DNA of 64,000 nt, from assembly GCF_032854445.1 (NCBI RefSeq), contig NC_088300.1, positions 58,128,984 through 58,192,983 on the forward strand, written 5' to 3'. A model generated the notes under the pieces. That model searched no databases, was not told where the DNA came from, and saw nothing but the letters and a program-made list of their open reading frames with translations. Positions 1 through 10,814 of the stretch are shown here, piece by piece. How positions within the stretch are numbered: position 1 is the first letter of the stretch; each line of letters starts with the position of its first letter. The position numbers and the translations under genes were made by a program. Source of the DNA: Liolophura sinensis. Taxonomy: Eukaryota; Mollusca; Polyplacophora; Chitonida; Chitonidae.

Positions 1-568
1 ATATTACAGGTTGTAGTTCTCGTCTGGCTTCATAAAACACACAAAATTCTAAATCTGTGAGACAATATTGTCAGACAACCACTACAAAAAGAATGTTTGT
101 TTTTTCTCTTCTTGCACTTTTCATTTCAAGCCTTAATGCATAGCGTCAAAAGCGCTGAAATAAGTTTTGTAATGTGATTGAAATCATTCAGATGAAATTC
201 AAGCAGAATCTAGATAAAAATAAGTTTTTATCTTTAAATAAAAAATGAAATAATTTTTTTAAATGGACAACCTTATCGTGCAGACAGTTCATTAAAAAGG
301 TTTTTCGCTATTTTCTTTGAAACATGGGTAGAATGTCATGTGTGTATAATGTCAGCGTGGGAGATGTTTCCTGATGATCAAGTCCTATCACTCCAATTAT
401 ACTGCGAATCAGTACGATGCAAACTTCGTCTGCATGAAACGTTTTCTCCTGCACAAGTCACCGGGGAAAAGACGCCCTCCTGCACATCTCTCAACCAGTC
501 AGTAACGCTGGCCTGTCCTGGAATTCATTTGCCGGTGCTTAGATATTGTCCTTAATGCAGTGTAACTG
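1..568. other. AT-rich intergenic DNA, no gene recognised
   Basis: This is low-GC sequence with many oligo-A and oligo-T runs. The only open stretch, 340-555 on the plus strand (71 codons), has no recognisable domain and no clear splice context, so I do not call it a gene. Confidence 0.6.
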
Positions 569-1170
569 TCAAAGCACTACAGGTCCATCTGGCATCATTA
601 CGTTTGATATGTAGTAATAAAGCATCTCCTGGGTGCTACAAGTGTATCTGGTATCATTACGTTTGATATGTAGTGATAAAGCATCTCCAGGGTACTACAA
701 GTCCATCTGACATCATTACGTTTGATATGTAGTAATAAAGCATCTAATGGGCACTACAAGTCCATCTGGCATCATTACGTTTGATATGTACTGATAAAGC
801 ATCTCCAGGGTACTACAAGTCCATCTGGCATCATTACGTTTGATATGTAGTGATAAAGCCTCTCCTGGGTACTACAGGTCCATCTGGCATCATTACGTTT
901 GATATGTAGTAATAAAGCATCTCCTGGGTGCTACAAGTGCATCTGGTATCATTACGTTTGATATGTAGTGATAAAGCATCTCCAGGGTACTACAAGTCAA
1001 TCTGGCATCATTACGTTTGATATGTAGTAATAAAGCATCTAATGGGTACTACAAGTCCATCTGGCATCATTACGTTTGGTATGTAGTAATAAAGCATCTC
1101 CTGGGTACTACAAGTCCATCTGGCATCATTACGTTTGATATGTAGTGATAAAGCATTTCCTGGGTGCTGT
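569..1170. repeat. 59-nt tandem satellite with five-unit higher-order period
   Basis: About ten head-to-tail copies of a 59-nt unit are visible. The phrase CGTTTGATATGTA recurs at 601, 660, 719, 778, 837, 896, 955, 1014, 1073 and 1132 (the 1073 copy reads CGTTTGGTATGTA), exactly 59 nt apart. The segment between these phrases differs in a fixed order: CTCCTGGGTGCTAC, CTCCAGGG, CTAATGGG, CTCCAGGG, CTCCTGGGTACTACAGG. The first three variants then recur in the same order, which implies a 295-nt higher-order repeat. No coding potential is seen. Confidence 0.93.
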
Positions 1171-2265
1171 GTATTTCTTTTTTCAGACTTACGTTGATTC
1201 AGTCTTAATTCCGTGTTTATTTCTGGGGTTTCATTACCATTTTACGCTATGATCCACACTGGTTAAATGTCAATCTTCTTCCATGTTTTACTTCAATGTT
1301 TCTCGTTTTCTAATCACCCGTGCAAGTATATACATACCTAAGGGTTTATTTACAAGTCTTTACCTGGTGTGGATAAAAACAAAACACTCACAAGCACCGT
1401 GTTCCAAAATGAAAGCAATTACAGTCGGCAAAGACGGTGCTATCCTCAAATTCAGCTGCTCGGGTATCAACAGTGCTTACTTCCTTAGGTAGGTAATACG
1501 TAAATGAATTGAAATGAAGGTTGTCAATTACGTTTCGTCAAAACCCTCAGAAAATAATACATCATACATTCTTAACCCGGTGGCACGAACTGATTCAGTG
1601 AACTCTTTTCAAACTTTTGACCGAAGCCGAATTAAAGTTTGCACATTATTCCTTTGTATAAAGGGGACAAATTCATCTGAATTCTTAAGCTTAGACCTTA
1701 CCAAAAAATTCCTGCCCCGATTTTGGTAAATATTTTCAGTAAAAATAACATCTTATAGGGGGTCAAGCAGGAAACGGGCTAAACTCAGATATAACTACAA
1801 CATTTGTAGGCAGCAAGTCGTTAAACAAAAAGTCATTACGGATAAAATGGGTGTCCAGATACGCAGATCGTACGCGTAATGTCAGTCACATTGTTTGCGT
1901 AGATTTTGTTGGACGGGTGTTATAGGACTTGCGTTGCTGTCTCCGAGAGGGTTCCACTGATAAAGTTTAAGTTCCAATGTGCAGCCTCATAAAGCGAGAC
2001 GAACTGGACATCTTCCGCGACTCCAAAAATAAAATAAAACGCTGAACCTGCCTTCGAGCCAGGAATTGCATTTTTTCCTTTGTGTGGAGTTAAGAGGGTA
2101 TATAGATGTACTACGCGATATCTCATAGTGGTGGTCAACAATAAAGTGATGAGGTTCGATTGAAAATGGTATAAGTTCCAGTCTGCAACCTGGCAGAATG
2201 AGACAGCCTGGATGGCTTCTTCGGTTCAAATAAAGAAACGTCGGCTATTTGTTTGAGACAAGGAC
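1171..2265. other. Intergenic DNA, nothing recognised
   Basis: Short open stretches (1283-1492, 1514-1729 plus; 1920-2229 minus) show no domain or biased codon use. From about 2075 the sequence begins to resemble the dispersed repeat family seen at 2266-2700 (the phrase ATCTCATAGTG recurs). Confidence 0.5.
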
Positions 2266-2700
2266 AACAAAAACTGCACGTTTACCTTTGAATCGAGTTA
2301 AGGGGATCTGTGTATAAACCAGGCAAAATCTCATAGTGATGGCAAAGAATAAAATCACTCTCGGTACTGTGATGTTTTATGAAGATCTGAGCAGCTGAAC
2401 ATTCATGGTTGCGTTTGTCCTGTTGTCTGGTTATTATAATCCTCACCCCTGCGCTTAGCAGCAACAAGTAATCTCGTGCGACTGTCAACAGAGCTTTGTG
2501 ACAGCACTGCTCAGTGCACATACCACTAAAGTGCAGGGCGATTCCCCATCTGATGCAAGGTAGCCTGTTTTACTACCGACTAAGTACTCACAACCAGGAA
2601 GGTATTACAAAATGTCTTTGTTCCCGGAAGTATGGTTATGAAACCATCTTCCCACATTCTGCAGGCACTGGCCTTAGGTATCACCACAAAGAGACAATGT
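2266..2700. repeat. Dispersed repeat family A, copy 1
   Basis: This block shares phrases with 12530-12900 and 4975-5450. These include ACAACCAGGAAGGTATTAC, a following CCCGGAAGTATGGT, and the surrounding order of motifs. The middle contains an inverted portion (ATCTCATAGTGATGG, the complement of CACTATGAGAT in the other copies). No protein-coding domain is seen, so it may be a non-autonomous element or part of a larger decayed transposon. Confidence 0.6.
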
Positions 2701-3052
2701 CTCCAAATCTTGATTTAAATCTTTTAAAAAACAAAACCGAGGGCAATTTAAAATTTTGTGACCAGGGGAGCATGCATTTTATCGTAATGAACTTGTCTCA
2801 AATAGTAACTTGGCTTCCAGCCTTGGCTAATACGGGCCTCTTATGCGAGAAAAAATAGTCTGAAACACAGACGTGTACATTGTACTTCGAGGACCTTTAC
2901 GGACGAATTTAGAGGAGTGAAAAGAAAGTATTCATATCAAGAAAATTTCTCACTTCAAATTTAAGAAAAACACAGATTTAAGAAAAACACACCATCGCAC
3001 GCTGGCGTATTATTATTTCTGGCTTCATGAAAAACTTGAAACAGTGTTCTTT

Positions 3053-3107
3053 CAATTAGCAGTATTATTGCAAGGTACATTTGTACTTGCAATAATACTG
3101 CTAATTG
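3053..3107. repeat. Perfect 22-bp inverted repeat (hairpin) with 11-nt loop
   Basis: The left arm at 3053-3074 is exactly reverse-complementary to the right arm at 3086-3107. The loop 3075-3085 itself begins a further GTAC/GTAC pairing if one G is bulged. Neither arm extends outward. The structure sits in otherwise featureless DNA. It could be a miniature element remnant or a small-RNA hairpin; nothing in the sequence decides between them. Confidence 0.9.
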
Positions 3108-3186
3108 TTAAACTAACTAGCTTTTGTGGAAAATGAGTTTACGGTTAACACATTTCCCGCTGCTGACAACAGCCACATTTCCCACA

Positions 3187-3312
3187 GTTGTATTTGTCAA
3201 CTTTGCCCTTTCTTAACATCAATCTGGCTTCATTCCTGGTTTATATAGTACAGAAATACACTGGAACGTTTGGTTATCAACTTTGCTTTTTTCTTAACAC
3301 CAATCTGCTACC
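3187..3312. repeat. Two-copy local duplication, period about 87 nt
   Basis: The phrases TCAACTTTGC, TTTCTTAACA and CAATCTG recur in the same order at about 3190-3225 and 3277-3312. This is a simple old duplication with no coding content. Confidence 0.6.
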
Positions 3313-4177
3313 CAACAGAATGAGACAGTCTAAATAAACGCTAATAAAACGTCACAATCTTCTAGTGTATCAGCTTTTGGTGATAAGAGATATACAGCCT
3401 TACTGAACTGTTTGCACGACAATGCATTGAATGTTATATTTTTGCACGTTTTACAAATACAGTCTAGTTGCATGTCCCTCTAAATTCCCATTGAATTTCA
3501 TCAGAACGAGTTCAGTCATAATGCAACACCAATTTGCTTGTGGTTCTGGTTGTGTTTAAACTTGACGTGGAAAGTGAAAGGGAAAATGACAAATATTCGT
3601 TTTTGTATTGGTTGTCAGACAACGTCTAACAGATTAAGAATTGTGTGTATTAAGAAGTCAGACAAAGACAATAACCTGTAATATTCAGACACACTATACC
3701 TTTCAGGAAATGGGCTATGAAACTCGCAATAAATAATTAAGTGCTATCTAGCACCCCTCTACCCACACCTAAACTATAACATGGTGTCTGCACCCATGTA
3801 AAGCCAAGCACTCTATTCCCCTGGGTGCTCAGGGAGGAGCGCCAGACCCGCTGAAGGTCATCTCCTTGGGGGTAACGCTGAATCTAACAAGATATACCAT
3901 GCTCTCACAAACATTGATTAGGCCATATGAATATTTCATACTCCGTGAGTTAGAGAACGAGAAGACCTGAGGCTCCCCGAGTGCACCGAATATTACCTGA
4001 CATGAGATCAGCGGAGTGTCAGTTGCTGGCGATCGTAATACCCCATATTCTTGATCCAGGCAGAAATGCATTGATCGATCTCTCCTTTACCCCAGTGATT
4101 TATTGCACGTACAAACTGTCTGGATTTTTAGGTTGTCCGCCCTGCTTTTTAGTTCTTGTGAGCGGTACCTTAATTGT

Positions 4178-4660
4178 TCTTGTACTAGGCCAAAAGAGGA
4201 CTGGGTTGACCTTCTGGCAAGTACAGTGTGGTTGGATAATTCATTGGTGACATAAAGAATCGGCATCCTGAACACTTGACATTATAACGACCTGTTGGTG
4301 TCGTTGTTATATGTAGACCAGTTCATTAATACACAAACCTGTGACTGTTTTATGTTCAATTTATCGCTATGGTCTTACTTAATACATTAGTTCATACTTT
4401 ACCAGATTATGTGACTGGTTTCTCGGAGAACTAAATAGCTGTATATGTATAGCATGGCTAGATGCATGATTTGTTTTTTCCTCCATGTATGCTTTAGGTA
4501 GAAGACCTCGTTTCAGACGCCTATGTTTTGGTGCTTTCACAACGCGCTGGAAAGGTCTATTATTAACAAACACCAAAGATGGTGCAAAACTAGTTTACAG
4601 AAGGGACTGGACAGCTAGACTTGTAGACCTTAAACATGAGATGTCAGTCGCAAGTTAAAA
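4178..4660. repeat. Diverged duplicated block, left copy
   Basis: This block aligns by eye with 7579-8010 in the same orientation. Shared phrases in order are AAGTACAGTGT, GTTGGATAATTCA, GAACACTTGACATT, TATATGT, ACTTTA(C)CAGATTA and TTAAACATGAGATGTC. Scattered substitutions and small indels suggest an old duplication or two copies of an unrecognised transposon. No conserved reading frame is seen. Confidence 0.75.
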
Positions 4661-4974
4661 TATTTCAGAATTTTGTCTTTTTTTGGATAGAACTGAAAAC
4701 TCTTGGCCAGAGTTACTCCCCCCTCCGGAGGTTAAGATAACAAAATGCCATGACTTCACTTCCAGCAAACACAGCTAAAAGAATGGTCACGCTAGGTTGA
4801 TTTTTTCATATGTTGTAGAGAAAAGTGCAAGGTGCATGTGACGGTATGGCACTGTACCACGCGAAAGTTAGAGGATACATCTTTTGAAGTTGAAGTTGAC
4901 AAATTTACTATATAATAGTACGGAAAATCAATTCGTTCGTGTAACCTTCACTCCAGCTCTTAGCAGTCCTCTGT

Positions 4975-5450
4975 TAAATAGCGCGACATGTCAACAGACC
5001 TGCAAAACAGCTTGTAGTATACACTCTCTCGTGGAAGTATAGTCATGAAATCATCTCCCGTTCTGCATGTATTGGTCTTTGTGACCTCCACTATGAGATA
5101 CTGCCTCACACTCTGTCAACTCGACGGAAAAGCGGGAAACATACTAGATGTCTGAAATAATTGGAAACTTGTTGTATATCTGGCATAATCTTTTATCTAA
5201 GCCATTATTAATCGGGTATAAGCATCCACAATATGTTTTCATCGCCTTCACGACCTTCAAAAGCTCGGAATCATCCGTCTGTTACCGTTACCTCAGACAG
5301 AAGAGGATAATGCAGTTTCTCGAATCCCTGGTTCTGAGGAATAGTCGACTTTTTCATTTGAGCCCACCTAACCGTCGTAATTACCTGACTGTGTCAGACT
5401 GCAAATCGAAGCCTTTATCATGTGAGTCGTTTCCCCTCCGGTAAACTCCA
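4975..5450. repeat. Dispersed repeat family A, copy 2
   Basis: This copy shares the ordered motifs GGAAGTATAGTCATGAAATC, TGTATTGGTCTTTGTGACC, CACTATGAGATA and GTCAACTCGA with the copies at 2266-2700 and 12530-12900. It continues with a segment similar to 12760-12890 (GCAGTTTCTCGAATCC against GCATTTTCTGCAATCC). No terminal repeats can be recognised. Confidence 0.55.
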
Positions 5451-5459
5451 GGCCAACCA

Positions 5460-6405
5460 AGGCTTCATAAAAAATGTACCTGGAATCACATGCAATAAAT
5501 CAGGAAGATGAAACCCATTTAATGGGGAAATAATTCTATGCATCATACGTGACATTCATGGGAAAATGATGCATCAAGTTTAATTAATTTTGTCTAAACA
5601 ACCATGAATTGGGAATGACCAATAAGAGTATGGCCTTTTTCTATTACCTTCACAATATCTAAGTTTGTAGACCATGTTCAGTCAAATACAATTTCCGACA
5701 CCTCGTGGGTGGAAAATTGACCATGTTCGCTCAGATGCAACCGTTGGCATCTAAACACACCCATCCTTTCTCCACAGATGAACATATGACATACAGTGCT
5801 TATGAATAATGGTGAGTTCTGCATGCAATAAAATTATACCCCACCTGTCTGACTTTCGGTATTCAAAGGTTATGGGAACTGGTCGCATTGCTCACTTTTT
5901 ATTTCACAGGTAAAAGGTCAGATTTTTGAGAAATTTCCTGAATTAAGGGTATGTTAAAACTGCGTTCGATCCTACGGTCTTATTTTACAAGAGCTAGTGA
6001 AGAATGTGTGTCGTTTAAGCTTATTTTCTGACAACTAATGAACGTGTCTTTGCGTATTCTCTATTTGCCACATAAGGCATCTTATCAAAGCAGAACATCT
6101 TGAAATATGTATCCCAGCATAGTACACTTCAAGATTTAAGACCATACTGGAATTCTTGTGTAGATGACTTGCAATTTGTTGTGATAACATCTCACATATG
6201 TCAGAATGTAAACAATAGTGCAAGGATATTGTTGAAAAAGCTTTCTCAAGCACTTAGAGAAGTAAAGCGAAAATATTTAAATCTAACAAATATTTAAACC
6301 TAAAAGGTAAAAGAAATCGTTTGGCATTTTTTTGCAGGTCTTGGCGTATGGTTCTATGGTTAGGATATTTTTCTACATTGAGGTAATTTACTCGTATAAT
6401 GTATA
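5460..6405. other. AT-rich intergenic DNA, nothing recognised
   Basis: I see no repeats with internal copies, and no open frame longer than about 70 codons with coding character. Confidence 0.55.
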
Positions 6406-6409
6406 TCTC

Positions 6410-6745
6410 TAATACTTAACCACGGGACCGGTAGATCCAGGATCAATCCTTGATCGAGTCACACCAAAGACTTTAAAAGAGGAAGTTGTAACTTCCTCGC
6501 TTGGCGTTCAGCATGAAGGGGATAGTGCAACGACTGGTTGACCCGTATCAGTATAATGGCTCGGGCGGGGCGGCTTACTTGCCTTCGGTAAGTCGTCTCA
6601 GTGAAGCAGCACTAAATAAAAGAGCGGTGGAAATCCGTCCTGCATCAAGGAGGCACATTACACGTACATGCACCCTAATGATTCCTTCGTCGTCATATGA
6701 CTGAAAAATTGTTGAGTACGACGTTAAACCCCAAGCACTCAAGCA
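6410..6745 (+). mobile_element. SINE-like repeat family B, near full-length copy
   Basis: This copy shares a body with 31684-32046 (opposite strand) and truncated copies at 10055-10190, 56085-56400 and 37500-37668. Diagnostic phrases are GATCGAGTCACACC, AAAGAGGAAGTTGTAACTTC, CAACGACTGGTTGACCCGTA and the 3' end TTGAGTACGACGTTAAACC. The B-box-like GATCGAGTC near the start fits a tRNA-derived head that is decayed here and better kept in the 31.7-kb copy. Frames through it (6501-6704 plus, 6575-6760 minus) are by-products. Confidence 0.8.
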
Positions 6746-6749
6746 CTCA

Positions 6750-7578
6750 CTCTTAACCACAACTTATACTTGAAATCTTTTTCAAGGAATTCCTAATGTG
6801 ACTACATGAGACAAACAGTGTTTCTTAAAATACTGAAAAAATTGCTTCTGCAGAAAAGGTTATTCCTGTTAATACGTTTTCGCGCTGTTCACAATTGCTA
6901 CAGTTCTGTTTAAGTCACACCAATCTGTCTGTGGACCATGAACAATAAATGTCATCCCACCCACGCGCCACAATATCAACAATCCGATTTTAGTCTTTTT
7001 CTTGTTAAATCGCTTTATCTCCCCATATATTATGCTATTTATACTCAAAGATTTCATCATAATCGTCAAAACAATTATTTGATGAAAATCTAAGTTTATA
7101 CTTCAAAAGAACTGATCCTCTTGCATTAGATCTGATCTAAATGTACGTCTCTATAGGGAACGCGGTAATAGACAGCAATAATGTGTAGAATCTTGGTAGG
7201 ATTCCGTTAAATTGAAATATTGTAATTTGTGTATTTTTAAACATGCACACATACTGGCTTCCTCTCTGGTCGTATGTGAAAAGGTCTGAGAGCAACACAC
7301 GGCTACCTAGTTATAACCGTCTATGATTTTCCACAACGGACTGTGTATCTTAATACGCCAATTCGATGTATTGCTGAACAACTGTTACAAACATTGTCAT
7401 GTCTCAAGCTGTTCTGTACAGAGACAGATGCCGATAACAATTCGCAGACTGCTTGGAAGCCGTGAAACTAATTAAAAGGCAGTTCTATGTTTTTGCACCC
7501 TTTTCTCTGTGTATGCAGCAACAGAGACTGTCAAGAACATGAGTCGGTGTATAACAAGGACTCAACGGGCATAACGCG
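6750..7578. other. AT-rich intergenic DNA with a short SINE fragment
   Basis: There is no gene. At about 7250-7306 the phrase CTGGCTTCCTCTCTGG followed by GAAAAGGTCTGAGAGCAACA matches the middle of SINE family C (compare 41170-41210), so a short internal fragment is present. Confidence 0.5.
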
Positions 7579-8010
7579 ATGACCTTTAGACAAGTACAGT
7601 GTAGTTGGATAATTCAGCCTTGTCTTGAACACTTGACATTGCAACGACGTGTTGAGGAGCTTACTCGTGGAGCTACACATTGTCATCGTCTGCGATTATA
7701 TGTGGACTAGCTCATTAACACACACGTCAGTGCTTACATGTACGTTTTCCGTTTAATTTATTGCCGTGCTGTAGATAGGCCTGGCGTTTACTTATCAAAT
7801 TAGTTTGTACTTTACTAGATTAAGTAACTGATTTCTCCGGTGATTAAATAATCATATAGGTTCAGTGTCCACACTGAATATTTAGAAGAACATTTGCATT
7901 TGAGGTGAATGCTTATTGGTGGTTTCACAAATTGACCGACATGGTCTATTAGCAGATAACTAGGAATCTAGATCTATTAACATTATTGCCATTAAACATG
8001 AGATGTCGGT
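7579..8010. repeat. Diverged duplicated block, right copy
   Basis: This is the partner of 4178-4660 in the same orientation, ending at the shared TTAAACATGAGATGTC phrase. The reverse transcriptase remnant starts about 130 nt downstream, so the block could be part of that element. The left copy is not followed by recognisable RT sequence. Confidence 0.75.
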
Positions 8011-8141
8011 AGGAGAATACAGGAGAGAGATGTGGTATATTACGCTGTCAGACAGGAAGTAGAAAGTGGATGCGTGTAAAAAGTGCAGGCTTTTTGACGG
8101 GAAAAATAAATAATGATTCCTCTCCTGTCTTGTCGAAATAG

Positions 8142-8882
8142 CGGGCCCTTTACAATGAAATAGCATGGGATGTTACATTATTTAATGAATTACTCGAATT
8201 TCTCATTAATAACATCTATGTGAAATTCGGGGATACCATTTACCAACAGTGCATAGGTATTCCAATAGGTACCAATTGTGCGCCTCTTTTCGCAGACCTA
8301 TACCTGTTTTCATATGAATACGACTATAAGCAGAAATTACTTAAAAGTAATATCTTTAAAGCTGGATCCTTTTCATTTACCAAGCGGTATGTTGATGATC
8401 TACTGGCGTTAAATAACCCTCATATTGCTGAAGCGGTGAAGGGAATCTATCCGCCTTCATTGGATTTAAAGGAGACAACAGATAGTCCTGATGATACATC
8501 TTATTTGGATCTATATCTGTATCAAGACGAACAAGGTCTCCTTTCACGCCGCCTTTACAACAAAAGGGATAATTTCAATTTTGATATTGTAAATTATCCT
8601 TATTTAGATAGCAATATACCAAAGGGTCCTGCATATGGCGTATACATATCTCGCCTTGTAGCATTTGTCAGATCTTGCGTTAATTGTGATGACTTTAATC
8701 TGCGTCACAAGTTGCTAGTTCAAAAACTAGTTTGTCAAGGATACTCCATCAAACCCCTTCATTCTAAGTTTCTCAAATTTTACAATGAGTATAACACTCT
8801 CGTTGGCAGGTATGGAAAGAGCGTTCAGTATCTGATTGCCCAGTGTAACCGTCTATTTTGTATGTCATGTGTAACATCATAG
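8142..8882 (+). mobile_element. Reverse transcriptase ORF of a probable Penelope-like retroelement
   Basis: An open frame runs from just after a stop at 8139 to the stop at 8880. It has an ATG at 8220, but RT-like sequence (ELLEFLINNIYVKFGD) lies upstream of that ATG, so the natural start is lost. Visible motifs are GIPIGTNCAPL early in the frame, the catalytic RYVDDLL about 60 residues after the ATG, SYLDL, YNKRDNFNF, and SNIPKGPAYGVYISRLV. This set matches a family of animal RT-like proteins that I place, from memory, near the Penelope-like elements. The catalytic YVDD pair is intact and about 245 codons are uninterrupted. The N-terminal fingers are missing, and I see no GIY-YIG endonuclease downstream to 9460. 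It is best read as a truncated but relatively young copy. A different RT class cannot be excluded without a search. Confidence 0.75.
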
Positions 8883-10050
8883 ATGGCGCCTCTTGTAGTA
8901 TGAGATCTTTACATATTAACGGGAAAGACGTAATCGTCCGTTACTTTTGAATCACAATCTGATCGGTTAGTGTCTGTAATGCTCGTCATTTTCAAACTGT
9001 ATCTAATACTGCTTAACCAGAGGCTAAGGGCCGTAAAGGTAGCTATGCTCATTACATCAACATGATGCCTTTATGAACAGTTGTTATCAAAGTGCGAATG
9101 AGATACTTGTTTAATTGTTATTTGACATGGAACTCATTCACGAACTACGGATTTGAACTTTAATATGGAATTCATGCCTAGAATATCCACTGTCTGCCCG
9201 GCATCATTGAAAACTGATGACCGCTTCTTGTGTGTTACCGGCTTTATTTCTTATTTGTATAATTTCTTACATACCTTGTCTTTGGGAGCTAGTGTTAAAC
9301 ATTGTTTTGATGATGGATCTTGCGATTATCGACTTGGAACGCCTTTTACGGACTACGAATGGTATATGAATGCCGGACATGACGCTTATATTTACACTGA
9401 AATAGCTGACGGGCTCTGTCTGGTAAACCGGTGTCGACGAAGACAGTTTGTGTGAGTCTTAGGTGAATGTTGTCACATAATCCACGTGTTTTTTTTCTTA
9501 TTTAAAAAAATGAGACATTTACACCAGGGACTGGAACAGAACTCTGAGGACATCCCATGCAAAATACAAGTACTAAAAGTTGTCAGAAGAATAAAAGTAC
9601 TGTCATGATAAACGATTTACCTGCAAAAGTTTCATGAAGGGATGATAGCCATGTACAGATGACAGTACTCCGAACTCTAGTAGTTACATCGTTCTCCGCG
9701 TAAGGCCAGACATCCTATTGTCAACAGTTAAATTGAGAAACTCCCCTGGCTTGGCGCTCAGCTAAAGTGATGATGTGTATTTCTGCATGCTGTCAGTATG
9801 CCGTCACTGATGTGTCTGCTGATTTCGAAATGATGGCGCAGTAAAGCAGCATTATAAATGTAAGGACATCTGCGTAATATTGCCAAAATATTTTTGAAAG
9901 CCGCGGTAAACTGGAATAAAACAAACATATACACAATATCTTAACCGCCGTGATATACGCTCGCGAAATATATAACTGACACCATAGTAGTTACTTCACG
10001 CCTTCAGTAGATTAATGCAACACTTTTGCGCCACGGCCGACATTGCAGTC
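8883..10050. other. Intergenic DNA downstream of the RT ORF
   Basis: The open stretch 9153-9455 (100 codons) has no recognised domain and no match to a GIY-YIG nuclease. A weak echo of repeat family B (GCTTGGCGCTCAG, then AGTAAAGCAGCATTATAAAT) lies at about 9750-9860. Confidence 0.45.
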
Positions 10051-10054
10051 ACTC

Positions 10055-10190
10055 ATTGAAGCAGCACTAAATAAAAGAGCGGTGGAAATCTGTCCTGCAA
10101 CATTACATGCACTCTAAGGACTTCTTCGTCGTCATAGGGCTGAAAAATTGTTAAGTACGACGTTAAACCCCAAGCACCCACTAACTCAAA
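10055..10190 (+). mobile_element. SINE-like repeat family B, 5'-truncated copy
   Basis: It begins within CTCATTGAAGCAGCACTAAA and runs through GAGCGGTGGAAATC to the family 3' end, GTACGACGTTAAACCCCAAG. It matches the right half of the copy at 6410-6745, with a short internal deletion after CTGCAAC. Confidence 0.85.
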
Positions 10191-10199
10191 TTGTTCAGA

Positions 10200-10810
10200 G
10201 CGGGGGTAAACGCGAAGAAAAACAAACCAAAACAGTGGTCATGTGAGTTAAATGTTCACCGGTGTGGCTTGCGAAAGACAAGCTTATCTACGCTGATAAT
10301 ACCAGCAGTAATACCTGACCTTGCTCATCCTAGTTAGAGAAAGTATGGTTATACATTCCCACTAATGGTATGAAGCTGATGATCATGATGATTTGTTTTG
10401 ACGGCGGCTCCAGTCTAGCGAAACTGCTAATGGTATGAGCGTTGAACCTGACATGTTACTTATTAAAAATGTTGTGCGTGTTTAGAGTCTTTAGCAGACT
10501 GTGGCTTGGTTGATGGGTTCTACTCCGTTGCATGTCGGAAAAAAATGAAGAGTTATTCGTTCTTTCTCTGCATTATTGAACGACTAATTAAAGCTAAGAC
10601 TCTCAAACACGGTATTTATCACACTATCCTTCATGTGAATCCACACTGTGTAATATATATGTCTCCAGACGATGACAGGTGCAGCCAAACTGATTATAAC
10701 AACGGTGTACAGTGAGTCAAACACAGTTTGCGGAGTTCGGATACTGTCAAAGCGTTATTATCATTATCATTCATGATAATTGTGATATTTTGATGCTTAC
10801 TATTGACTAG
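10200..10810. other. Intergenic DNA, nothing recognised
   Basis: The open stretch 10506-10715 has no domain. It ends at a small inverted repeat, ATTATCA TTCA TGATAAT, near 10765, shortly before the 35-nt satellite. Confidence 0.5.
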
Positions 10811-10814
10811 AAAA

